NCBI GenBank assembly: GCA_015680685.1
Contig: MNCI01006555.1
Coordinates: forward strand, 1,359,485-1,423,484
Length of the DNA stretch: 64,000 bases
From: Gnetum montanum
Lineage: Eukaryota; Streptophyta; Gnetopsida; Gnetales; Gnetaceae
Direction: 5' to 3'
This document shows, piece by piece, positions 1 to 9,879 of this stretch (position 1 is the stretch's first letter; each line of letters starts with the position of its first letter). The position numbers and the translations under genes were made by a program. The notes beneath the pieces are model-generated. The model had not been told where the DNA came from and did not search any database. It saw nothing but the letters and a program-made list of their open reading frames with translations.

Positions 1-247
1 AAAAAATAGTGATCATTACGTCCTGGTTCCTCCGCGGACCCCGTTTTACACGTTTACGCTGGTTTAAACACCCATTGGCCTGGTACGGCCTTAAACTGCC
101 ATCTCCCCCATCCGCCCATTTGCCCGGTAAGGCATAAAACTGCCATGCGTCTAGGTGTGACGATAATCCACCGTTATACACGTACACACAGTCTAAAATC
201 GTCATAAGGCACGGAACGATCCCTTTGCTCATGCAACTCTCGGTTTA
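1..247 (+). repeat. Tat 3'-UTR-type tandem array fragment, out of place
   Basis: The stretch carries degenerate units in which a motif like GGTAAGGCATAAAACTGCCA recurs about every 50 bases (near 95 and 130, with a weaker unit near 60). The same kind of unit follows the integrase stop at 3,735-4,095. Here it lies upstream of the RT, where gag and protease should be. I read it as the 3' UTR of another Tat copy fused to this pol by deletion or recombination. No reading frame in it resembles gag or protease. Confidence 0.5.
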
Positions 248-589
248 TTGGCAGGGATAAGCTCAATGGACTGCCAACGCTTAACCGCACCATTAACCAT
301 CGACGGACCATACGGCACCATTACGCAGGACTTTGACATAAACTTCATCAACTCAAGTCCACCAATGGATGACGTGGTCATAGCCTCAACACAGCAAACA
401 ACAGACGACTACGGAGGCATGACGGAATTCCTTGACATAGAGGCCGAAAACATCACTGAAGATCCGTTAGCTGAAACACCCATTACCATGCCCGATGGGG
501 AAATCAAAGTATTAAAATTAAGTACACTACTACAACCACACTTGGCACAAGACATCCAGAATGTACTTAGAGAAAACATGAAAGCATTC

Positions 590-1500
590 GCTTGGTCCTA
601 TACAGACATGCCTGGGCTAGATCCTAGAATTGTCCAACACAACATTATTCTGGACCCCAAACTGAGACCGATAAAACAAAAAGCACGAAAAGTTAGACCC
701 GAGGTGGCATTGGTAGTTCGTAATGAGATCACCAAGCTTTACCAGGCTGGTTTCATTCAGGCTGTTGATTACGCCGAGTGGGTATCCAACATGGTCATCA
801 TCCCGAAGAAAAACGGAAGCATTCGCTTATGCATCGACTTCCGAGATCTAAATGTAGCAACCATAAAAGACGACTTTCCTTTGCCCAGCATCGATCAACT
901 CGTTGACTTGACTGCCGGACATGCCTTACTATCTTTTATGGATGGTTTTTCAGGATACAACAAGATACGCATCAACCCTGAACATCAACTTCGAACAACC
1001 TTCATGACCCCCTGGGGAGCTTTTTGTTACACAATGATGCCCTTTGGTCTTAAGAACGCTGGGGCCACTTATCAAAGAGCGATGACGTTTATCTTTAGCG
1101 ATTATATGTTATGATCGCTCAACGATTATGTAGATGACATCGTGGTTAAGTCAAAAATGATTGAACAACACGTACAAGACCTCGACTTAGTCTTAAAACG
1201 TTGTCTAAAATATGAACTAAGGCTTAACCCCAAAAAATGCATCTTCGGTGTCAAAACAGGCAAGATGCTCAGATTCATAGCCTCTGAAGCAGGGATACGA
1301 GTGGACCTCGATAAGGTTAAGGCCATTACCAATCTGAAACCACCCAGTAACCTTACCAAACTTTGAGGTCTACAAGGTAGATTGCAGTTCATCAGGCGTT
1401 TCGTGGAAAAATTAACAGACAAGCTAAAACCTATGAACCACCTGTTGCGTAAAAATGTCCATTTTGAATGGACTCCATAGTGCCAGGAAGCCTTTGAAAA
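590..1500 (+). other. Reverse transcriptase domain
   Basis: The region shows the ordered RT motifs of Ty3/gypsy elements: WVSNMVIIPKKNGSIRLCID around 780-840, FPLPSIDQLVD around 880-910, FMDGFSGYNKI around 935-970, the MMPFGLKNAGATYQRAMT block around 1,035-1,085 and the catalytic YVDD at about 1,127-1,138. A stop at 1,112 lies just before YVDD. A second at 1,364 falls in the connection region in the GLQG block, where this lineage usually has LRGLQGR. Confidence 0.9.
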
Positions 1501-1539
1501 TATCAAAATAGCACTTGCTCGACTGCCTACGGTCTACCC

Positions 1540-1930
1540 GCCCCAAAACAACAAACCGTTTTACATTTACCTTGCCACTTTGGAATCGTCCATTGCGTCC
1601 ATGCTCTGCCAGAAACGAGATGACGGAACTGAAGTCCCTGTATACTACTTGAGCCATGCCTTAGTTGCCCATGAAAAGAAATATAACGACTTGGAGAGGT
1701 CATGCTTAGCTTTGGTCTTTTCTCTAAGAAAATGGCGACATTACCTCTTCCGAAACCAAGTTTACATAATCTGTAAGGACAATGTACTGCGAGCCATAAC
1801 AGGAAACATTTACAAAACAAGTCGAATAGCCCGGTGGAAAGCCATGATAGCCGAATTTGACCTGTACTACGTAGTGCAATCATCGGTAAAAGGTCAAGCC
1901 ATAGCAGATCAGATGGCTACATCACCAACA
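1540..1930 (+). other. First RNase H domain, probably catalytically degenerate
   Basis: Recognisable blocks are YYLSHAL, ERSCLALVFSLRKWRHYL and the segment IARWKAMIAEFDLYY. The usual first catalytic Asp and the Thr-Asp of the third motif are not evident: the latter position reads CKDN. In Tat elements this domain is generally thought to have lost activity, with the second RNase H taking over, which fits what is seen here. Confidence 0.75.
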
Positions 1931-1999
1931 CGGGATCAAGTGACTATAGAGCCGAAATTCCCAGACGAAAACATAAGCGCCATAGACATAATGCCCCAA

Positions 2000-2410
2000 G
2001 ATTATGACACCATTTTAAACTTCGATGGAGCATCCACCTCTCGAGGAGGAAGCGCTGCCGCTATCATCACTTATCCCTTCGAGGAGATTCGACCCTTTGC
2101 CTATCACTTCGATTTTCATTGTACTAATAACATAGCAGAGTACGAAGGTCTCCTTAGAGGTCTCGCGATAGCACTGGTTTCAGATATCACACGGCTCATA
2201 GTCAGAGGGGATTCATAATTGGTTGTAAACCAAGTTACAGACGTTTACACATGTAAAGCTCAACATTTACAACTATACTGTGACTTGGCAAAACATTTAA
2301 TGAAACGATTCGAAAACATTGATGTGCAACACGTCTCTCGAAACGATAACACCATCGCGGACGCGTTAGCCACATTAGCACTAAACATATCACCTGATAT
2401 GTTCCATGCC
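2000..2410 (+). other. Second, archaeal-type RNase H (aRNH) domain
   Basis: The four acidic residues expected for RNase H are visible: Asp in NFDGAS, Glu in AEYEGLLRG, Asp in VRGDS and Asp in NTIADALATLA. The stop at 2,216-2,218 comes directly after the GDS motif. A second RNase H between RNase H and integrase is known from the Tat lineage, and it assigns this element. The same domain is seen at 21,560-21,840 (minus, decayed), at 40,636-40,760 (plus, fragment) and from 63,676 to the window end (minus). Confidence 0.85.
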
Positions 2411-2499
2411 TTACCAAGCTCTGTAACCAACTATGCTAAACCAATAATCGATACTCCCGACATATTGCCAATTGCCTCTGTTAGCTCAACACACACAGT

Positions 2500-3730
2500 G
2501 GAATGGTATGATGACATAAAAGAGTACCTTCTACGCGGCGAAGCACCACGCCACCTAACAAATGCTCAGAAAGACGCAGTGCAAAAATGTTCTAGGCAGT
2601 ACACCTTGATAGGGGACACACTATGTCGTCGATCCTACGAAGGCATATTGCTAACATGTGTAAGTAGTGATGATGCCCAAACCATAGTTGATCAAATACA
2701 TGAGGGACTATGTGGAGGACACATAGCACCAAAAGCCATGGCCACGAAAATAAGACGCTTAGGATATTATTGGCCACACATGGAATATGAATGCTCCTCC
2801 AAAGTCAAAACATGTAACATTTGTCAAAAACATAGTAACTTAATACATGTACTGCCGAACGAGTTGCACACAGCACAAATAACATGGCCTTTTCAGAAGT
2901 GGGGATTGGACCTTATCGGCCCGATAACACCCTCATCTTCTACAGGGCACAGTTTCATCATAACTGCTACTGAATATTTCACGAAGTGGGTAGAAGCAGC
3001 TCCCCTTCGAAAAACGACTTCTAAACACGTGTGCAACTTTATCCTAGAAAACATTGTAACCCGCTTTGGCACCCCTTTGACAATTATCACTGACAACGGG
3101 CCACAATTTAGTAGTGCCGAAACAAAAACGTTTTGTGACAGTCTGGGGATCCAACACTCGTTTTCCTCTCCTTACTATCCTCAAAGCAATGGGCAAGCAG
3201 AAGAAACCAATAAGATGATCATAACAATACTTAAGAAAATGCTAACCCAAAGCAAAAGGAAGTGGCACGAGCAATTACTATATGCGTTATGGGCATACCG
3301 CACTACTCACTGGACGTCAACATGTAAAACTCTGTACAGTCTTGTTTACGGTTCAGAAGCCGTTTTACCTTTAGAATTGCAGGTACCATCTTTAAGGATC
3401 ACACTCTCTGGACTCCTCGACGATGGTCAAAACAATGAGCTACCGCTCATTGACCTTGACTCGGCGGAAGAAGAACGTGTACGCGTGCTCGATTAGATCG
3501 AATGGTACCAAAAGCAACAACGACAGCGACATCGGCTTGACATTAACAAATGCCCAATCCACGAAGGTGATCTCGTACTCAAGGCTGTTCGGGAACATCC
3601 GGACAAATTCTCAGCCAACTGGGAAGGGCCTTACGTGGTCATCAAAGCATTCGACAATGGTGCGTTCAAGTTAGCTTACACCGAAGGGAACGAGCTCGCT
3701 AATCCGACAAATCATTTGTACCTTCTATGT
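2500..3730 (+). other. Integrase domain with HHCC finger and DDE core
   Basis: The zinc finger is seen as HEGLCGGH followed by CNICQKH. The catalytic core shows Asp in GLDLIGPI, Asp in TDNGPQF and Glu in SNGQAEETNK. The C-terminal part has the family's GPYVV and NGAFKL blocks near 3,625-3,670. No chromodomain follows, as expected for Tat and Athila. A stop at 3,494 separates the C-terminal part. Confidence 0.85.
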
Positions 3731-3734
3731 CTGA

Positions 3735-4095
3735 ATACAAACTCAGGTACGTGCAAGTCCTGGAATTACGACTATAAACTAATACCACAGCTCGTCCTGG
3801 AGTCATGACAATAAACTGATACCACAGAAACAGTCCTGGATTATGACTTAAAACTAATACCGCAACGTCCGCAAAGACAATAAACTAGCACCCGTCCGGT
3901 ATGACAGCAAACTGCCACCGTCACAACCATCAGGGTCTGCCAAGACTTTAAACTAGCTTGCCTCTTCATAGTCCGCTAAGACTTGAAATTGGCAATGTAC
4001 TGTCCGCCACGACGCTAAACAGGCGATGTCCAATGGGTTATGACATAAAACTAACCCACGACAGTCTGCCAAGACTATAAACTAGCAAGTTCACA
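3735..4095 (+). repeat. 3'-UTR tandem array of element 1
   Basis: About ten degenerate units of some 27-45 bases, each with a core like CCAAGACTATAAACTAGCA. Homologous arrays follow the integrase or gag remnants at 38,955-39,100 and 52,890-53,095 (plus) and at 62,030-62,395 (minus). Hypervariable tandem repeats in the 3' UTR are known from Tat/Ogre-type elements and can seed satellites. Confidence 0.75.
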
Positions 4096-5066
4096 TCGGG
4101 CACATCACTTTGCCGCCATGCTCATATCGCCCGCTTCATTGCACCAGTTGCTATCAGTCACCATCTTCAGTATTGCTTTCATCTGCATACAGTACCTGCC
4201 ATTCTCCAGCACCTCTGTACCATCTGTCACCATGTAAGTCTAAGCTCATCTGTTCACTTACGATTTTCTTATCTCCTTGGAGTTGTGTTTGTAGGATGAC
4301 ACCCGGAGCCTTCGCACAAGAGTGCGCTTCATCATGAGCAGCAAGATAAGACACTGTTCGTGGCATACATGGCATGACTAAATCAAACCATTCACTAGTA
4401 CATCCCTGTTCACTGATAAAATTCTCCTATCCATCTGCAGACACGCTTTATCCCGACATCCCCTTGATGCACCCAATACACTTAAAACACCGCACTGCTT
4501 CCAAGCAGCCGCAACATGCCGCACGACACTCGCGCATGAGTACACAAGCAAAGCAAAGTTGACAGCGCAAAAAAAAAGAGACCCCTGGCACTTCCCATAC
4601 AAGCCCCAGGCGGAAAGGCAGTTGTCCCCAAACTCAATACTCATGTCCAAAGCGCTCAAAAAACATCCAGTCGCATGGCTTTGGCTCCGCCAACAAGTTC
4701 CCCTGAACACTAAACATAGGCCCTGTTCTCCCAAAGAATGCAACTCTTCCTTTCTGGTCCCATCAAAAAGTTCTCTTGCACACTAACCAAGAGCCTTATT
4801 CCGCCAAAAGACATACCTCGCATGTCTAAAACTCCGAGTCTGCCAAACAATGGCTAATGACAAGGATCGGCATGCCTCACATCAGAGCATCCCCTTTCCC
4901 CTGATTAATTTCCTGGACCGATCATCAATCCCTGCAATCTCCCTGACCTCCCAGATACGAAATTCCCCTTTCCCAATCCTCTGTACTACTGAACACGGTG
5001 CGATGACGTCTTGTCCAGTGGCATAGGATAACATCTCTATCGAGTTGCTTGTGGTGTTTTACACTT
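4096..5066 (+). other. Element 1 3' UTR spacer, no gene seen
   Basis: Non-coding between the array and the polypurine tract. Open frames of 60-120 codons occur on both strands here, but none shows a known domain or is conserved in the other Tat copies. Confidence 0.6.
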
Positions 5067-5111
5067 CTTTGTCGACGCTTCTCGGATCGATTCCTCCAAG
5101 CGTCAACAAAG
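5067..5111 (+). promoter_or_regulatory. Conserved stem-loop upstream of polypurine tract
   Basis: Arms CTTTGTCGACGCTT (5,067-5,080) and AAGCGTCAACAAAG (5,098-5,111) pair over 14 bases with one mismatch around a 17-base loop. Equivalent hairpins lie at 40,000-40,043 (plus), 61,037-61,080 (minus) and, decayed, 54,067-54,110. It ends about ten bases before the LTR. The function is unknown; a role in priming plus-strand DNA or in RNA 3' handling is inference. Confidence 0.7.
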
Positions 5112-5120
5112 AAGGACCAA
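5108..5120 (+). other. Polypurine tract (plus-strand primer)
   Basis: The purine-rich AAAGAAGGACCAA lies directly against the LTR start TGAAACACC. The same arrangement is seen before 40,053, before 54,120 and (minus strand) before 61,027. Confidence 0.75.
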
Positions 5121-6319
5121 TGAAACACCACAAAATTCGGAGCTTAGTACTTGTCCGACATCAAATTGGACCCTGGAATTCATGAAGGACGCCGGCTACA
5201 TGATCGCAACACTTAGTTTTTGCTAAGTACATGGTGCCAGCGTATACACTCCAGCGTATACGCCAAGATCACATATACAGTGTATACACCCAGCATATAC
5301 GCTCGGCATTCTAGCATATACGTCCAGTGTATACGCCCGGCACTCCAGCGTATACGCCCGGCTCTCCGGCGTACATGCCCAGGTACTGCAGATGCACACG
5401 CTCGACGATGATCTCCAATGACAGCATGAAGATAACACCGAAGAGCGACGATTAAAGTAAGTAGACATTCTTCAGCGTATACGCTCGGCGTGTATGCCCA
5501 GCATCCTTCAGTGTACACGCCCAGCGTGTACGCCCAACATTCACTAGCGTATACGCCCAGCGCTCCGCCCAGTTCACGCCCAGCATTACCAGCGTATACG
5601 CCCAGTAGTTGTAACATTTTGTATACTTGTAAAGTGTATGCACCTGGTCAACGCGCCACGTGTCTCCCATCCCGAGTCTAGCGTAACAACCTGTATAAAA
5701 CCCCATTTTTCCACTTCATCCAGACGGTTCGCAAAATCTCGGAGCACCCTAGAGAGAACATTTACACTGCGCAAAAGAGCAGAAAACCTTCTTATGCTGG
5801 GAAGCCCTGCACGCTGCGGATCTAGTCTCTTACGCTCCGCTCGCCCTGCAAATCGTCCGAGTCACCTCTGTGTACGCCGGGGCTTTTCATCCGCGTTGTG
5901 TTCCCACAACTGCGTTAGACCGGTGCACTGTACTATGACTCTAATTCCATCGTTTCATTTGCTGCAAGTTCTTTTACAGTTTTACGTCAATTTGGCCCAT
6001 GCCTCGTTTGCGTCTGTTTACGCTTGCGCTTCGTTTGCGTCCGTTTATGTGTCACGTTGTCTTTGCTGTTTACCCCTGCACGCCGTTTACGCATAACCCA
6101 GCGTATTAGCATTTTGCGTATGCACCAGGAAATCCTTGTCTGATCTGCGTGCGGACCACCCAAGGTACTCTGCCTCCGTTGCATTCCAGCTCGCCCTCAG
6201 GCGAAGGCAGGGTCTTCTGTACCCGTCCCGCGATCCCACGGCCTCTGTTTTCCCTTCCAGCTGGAGACCGACGATTTCGGGCGGTACAACTATGTGCTTG
6301 GATATCAAATTTTTATGCA
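5121..6319 (+). repeat. 3' LTR of Tat element 1
   Basis: It starts TGAAACACCACAAAATT, matching the starts at 36,001, 40,053 and 54,120, and ends TTTTATGCA. The end is set by the Athila reading frame resuming at 6,320. U3 holds a GTATAC palindrome array (5,235-5,610) and a TATA box TATAAAA at 5,694-5,700. Transcription would start shortly after the box. The open frame at 5,638-6,096 falls in R/U5 and is not counted as a gene. Confidence 0.8.
5235..5610 (+). repeat. GTATAC-palindrome minisatellite in U3
   Basis: About fifteen units like CCAGCGTATACGCC, in two blocks (5,235-5,380 and 5,475-5,605). Each is centred on the palindrome GTATAC or a one-base variant. The array lies just upstream of the TATA box, where the other LTRs in the window have unrelated palindromic arrays. 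Confidence 0.85.
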
Positions 6320-7815
6320 CACTTACCATAGTGCAATCTATTTTTGAGTGAACAAGCTAGTGGTTAGCCCTCATGTTATATGATGATTGGTGATTTTGTA
6401 GGAATTTGACCTTACCATGATGGATAGGAAAGAAACTACGAATGTACTTGCTAATCATTTGTGTTGGTTAAGATGGGATAGCAAGGAGGATGAGGAACCT
6501 CTAGTTGATTAATTTCTAGATGAACCCCTCTTTGCTAAGTCCATCAAACATCAAGAACCAAAGATTACTAATTAATATGATGAGTTCCACTCTGATCTTC
6601 TCACAAATGAGACTCCAGTAGAATGGAACAATAAGAGGAAAAATATAGTTTCTTCACCAAGTCAAGCATTACTTGAAGATATAAGATAATTTTTACAAGA
6701 TTTGTGTTAATGACCTAGTTTGATGGTGTTTACCTATTGCTAATGAGTTGCAAATCCTCTAGGATACTCATGAAGGTCCTTGTGGGGGCCACTATGTTAG
6801 AAGAAGGATAACTACAAATATCCTCATCGTAGTATATTTTTAGTAAAGGATCTTTAGGAATGCTAACCATTTCCTTAGTTTATGTGAGCGATGTCAATGA
6901 GATGAAAGAATGATCATACGAATGGAAGGACTCCAGCAATGGATCTTACCACTAGAGCCTTTTGACCTTTGGGGCATTTACTTTATGTGATCCATCACAT
7001 GCATGTTGAATGGGAAGGCATACATCATAATTGCTATTGACTACTACATCAAGTGGGCAGAAGTTACAACTGTATTAGATTGTATGTCTACTATTGCAAC
7101 TTAGTTTATACAACAAGTGGTAAACACATTTGGTGTGCCTAGAGCACTTATTTTAGATAATGGAACATATTTTATAAGGTCTACTTTTCAAAAATTTATG
7201 TAATGCTTAGAAATGCAACATAAACTTACAACCCCCTATTACCCCCAAGCTAATGGTCACGTTGAGGTCACTAATAGGGAGATTACTAGAATTCTAACAC
7301 AAACTATCAGTAGGTATAAGAAGGATTAGAGTACTACACTCAACAATGCTCTTTGGGCATATCATTCAACTTGGAAGCTTTGCATAAGCTACTTTTCGTA
7401 TGAGTTAGTGTATGGAAACTTGCCAAAACTTCCAATCCAAGTTGAACTTTGTACACTAACAATGGTATGTGAGCTTGACCTAAATATTAAACTAGCATAA
7501 AAAGAACATCTTATGATACTTAATATGCTAGATAAAAAATTGAAAAATAGCCCTAATGATGAAGGAAGTACACAAGACACATTACAAACAATGTCATGAT
7601 TCATGATAAGAAAATTTTAATTCTAACCTGGTGATAAGGTTCTTTATTAGAATCCCATGCATGTGTCACAACACACTAAGTTTCAAACATTATGGAAAGG
7701 ACCTTACACCATCCATTCAACTTTTCCTTCTAGAACCATGATAATTTATCACCTATCCAACCCTAAAAAACATATGTTAGTTAACATCCAACAACTTAAG
7801 CCATTTCTGAAGTAA
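6320..7815 (+). pseudogene. Athila-like pol: RNase H end and integrase
   Basis: Decayed plus-strand coding sequence. EFDLT-DRKETTNVLANHL near 6,405-6,475 matches the RNase H end of Athila-type pol. The integrase finger appears as HEGPCGGHYV (about 6,765-6,800) and LCERC (about 6,880-6,895). The core keeps LDNGTYF (about 7,153-7,175) and the Glu of ANGHVEVTN (about 7,250-7,275). The first catalytic Asp appears to be Tyr (FDLWGIYF). The frame ends QQLKPFLK plus stop at 7,813-7,815, the usual end of this family. There are many stops and it is not functional. Confidence 0.75.
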
Positions 7816-9320
7816 CTAGTAAAACTAATACCTCTACACAAAAATAGGCACAATCTATATTTTTTGGATCTCCTTCTCTCAACATAGTCATGGGGGAGAT
7901 GGCCATCCATCCTAACATCTTGATGAGGCTAACTAATTTTACATTTTTTGTTTTGCAACATTCTTTATATGTTTTTCATTTTCTTAAATATTTTATATAT
8001 TTTCTTTTCATTTATTTTCATCTTTATTAATTTCAGCTAGTCTTGTTGAAAATATTTGATTTTATTTATTACTCTTGTGAATTTGAAAAACTATTCAAGG
8101 TAGCTATCAATGTTATGACTAATTAACCGAAAGGCCAAATTTTGTCTTTGGATTATGTTCGCTACTAACAATCTAGCAATTTTTTGATGATATCAGGTGT
8201 GAGTTCATCACACCCATCCATTCCATTGGTTCCATGAGAAATTGGTATCCTTGGAAGTATGAAGGTTCTTTCACATTGCAACTAAAAAGTAACCAATGAT
8301 CTTGTTACCCAACAAACTAGGAAAGGACCAATTGGAAATGGAAAAGGGTATGACCTCAAGGGGATTTGATCTATTTTCTCTGAACTTTCTTTTAAAACTT
8401 TTGTGATACTCCATTGATATATCATCACTCCTATTGTCATTCATAAAATGTAGTATGTTTTTGCATGGTATTGTTCTCATTAAAAAAAAAAAACAAACAT
8501 ACAAAGAAAAATTTAAAGCATACCCCGTAGACTTAATAATGGGCTACAAGCATTGGTTATGGGGGCTAGAAAGACATGTTATCCATGCTTGAAGAAATCC
8601 CTCTAACTAAGGTCCTATCTACTTTCTTCTTCTCTTGGAGTGATGGTTGTCCTTTGGAGTTTTTATGGACTTTTGATTAGTAGAGATAAGGAATATGTCA
8701 ATGCAAGGCCACTGTAAATAGAATTAATTTAGTCTAGAATTGGAATGACCTAGTTTCAAATCATCTTAATTACAATATTCACCAACAATTTCATGTGATT
8801 ATGATGAAGATTATCTATCTACAATCTTTTCTACCATTTACTCACCTCATTTTCTACCACCTCATTGCCTCATACCATGGAAAATTATTTGATTTTTTTT
8901 TGTAGATAGCATAGTCCTAAGATAATTCATTTCATGGATATGGAATTTAAATTGAAATAGCCATCCATCATCTTGGGTGCCCATGGACTGCTAGTGATGA
9001 AGGTATGTAAGGGCATAATAGGCATACACCTACTTTGGGAAGGACCTGCTTGCATTTTTTTGGTCTACCTTAAGTTAAATTTTCTAATCATGGGTAGCTT
9101 ATGCGATCAATCATCTCAATAGCATTATAGCATTTAGTTTTTATCTCTTTGACATCATAACATCTTCAAAGAACTCATCCAATCCACTTAAATTACTTCT
9201 ACTTGGTTAAACCTATCCTTTTTATGTTGTTTCCATCATTCTACATCATTTTGACTTCCATTTGGCTCTTTTTTTGTCCAAAAACTTACTCAAAATTCCT
9301 TCATTTCTAAATGAAAAAGA
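7816..9320 (+). other. Athila 3' non-coding stretch, no gene seen
   Basis: A purine-rich CATGGGGGAGATGGCC at about 7,888 resembles the tract usually found after Athila pol. Otherwise AT-rich, with no frame that looks coding. Confidence 0.4.
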
Positions 9321-9329
9321 TAGTTAAGA

Positions 9330-9420
9330 AAAACTGCATTGACATGTGCCTATCGACATAGTAGGATGAGTCGATGCAACTTCATTGACACTACAAAAAG
9401 CCTATAAATATGCATGACAC
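9330..9420 (+). promoter_or_regulatory. Promoter-like segment inside the Athila element
   Basis: A TATA box CCTATAAATATGC at about 9,401 follows short repeats of the type CATTGAC/GTCGATG, the same layout as in the U3 of the window's LTRs. A pyrimidine-rich stretch and an 18-T run ending GTAG follow at 9,592-9,613. This could drive the downstream ORF region or be the remnant of another LTR. No LTR boundaries were found. Confidence 0.35.
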
Positions 9421-9591
9421 TTAGCTCATTTTTCACCATTTTTCCAAAGTGCTAGAGGAGGCTTGGCATTTTTCAAAGCCAAAGAACCTTTTGAGCACCC
9501 TAAGTTCCAAATTGCTTACCGAAATTTGCTTGTTCTTGGATCCTTGAGCTGCTTGAGGTACACTTTGCATCATGGGGGTTACAAATCTTAG

Positions 9592-9609
9592 GTTTTTTTT
9601 TTTTTTTTT
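9592..9609 (+). repeat. Poly-T run
   Basis: Eighteen T in a row directly followed by GTAG. It could be a polypyrimidine tract of a 3' splice site or a simple homopolymer. Confidence 0.8.
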
Positions 9610-9879
9610 GTAGAAAAGTTTTCAAAATTTTTCTAACTTCCAATGGTTGAACTATTAGAATAATAACTATAAAGAGTTAAGACCAATAAACGAACTCTTT
9701 TATCTGGGAATAAAATAATACAACTAGCCCATGATCATAAAATAAGAACTTAATGATAAACTACTAATGCTTAAGGAATTAACATTATTTGATCTAATGA
9801 AGAAAGATATTCAAGGGAACAAAGGTTATAAACTAAAGAACTAATTATGGGTTATGTTTGTGATTACAGAAAATAGGAT

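Larger units (their letters stand above)
248..3808 (+). pseudogene. Tat pol polyprotein (RT, RNase H, aRNase H, integrase) with five in-frame stops
   Basis: One reading frame runs from 248 to the stop at 3,806-3,808 with no frameshift, broken by stops at 1,112, 1,364, 1,478, 2,216 and 3,494. Comparison with conserved positions of the family suggests each stop was CGA, CAG or CAA, so each is one C-to-T change. Catalytic boxes are kept: YVDD in RT; Asp, Glu, Asp, Asp in the second RNase H; the HHCC finger and DDE triad in integrase. The product would copy element RNA into DNA and insert it. Coding similarity ends near 3,730 and the last codons run into the 3' UTR array. Residues before about 330 are a protease-RT linker that I do not recognise in detail. 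Confidence 0.85.
1..6319 (+). mobile_element. Tat-lineage Ty3/gypsy element, 5' end missing (element 1)
   Basis: In order on the plus strand: pol (RT, RNase H, archaeal RNase H, integrase), 3' UTR tandem array, spacer, stem-loop, polypurine tract and 3' LTR. The order RT, RNase H, second RNase H, integrase is the mark of the Tat lineage. No gag or protease is present; the window begins in array-like DNA. The element is GC-rich and its domains are easy to recognise, so it is among the youngest here. It sits in the RNase H of an Athila element: the base after its LTR (6,320) resumes Athila pol in frame at the Thr-x-His position of RNase H. The 5' LTR and left target duplication are outside the window. 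Confidence 0.85.

Noticed and set aside
5213-5617. Minus-strand frame coding a repetitive Tyr/Thr/Val peptide
   Set aside because: It is a translation of the GTATAC minisatellite.
5638-6096. Open frame of 152 codons on the plus strand
   Set aside because: It lies in R/U5 of the Tat LTR, has no recognisable domain, and is not kept in the other Tat LTRs.
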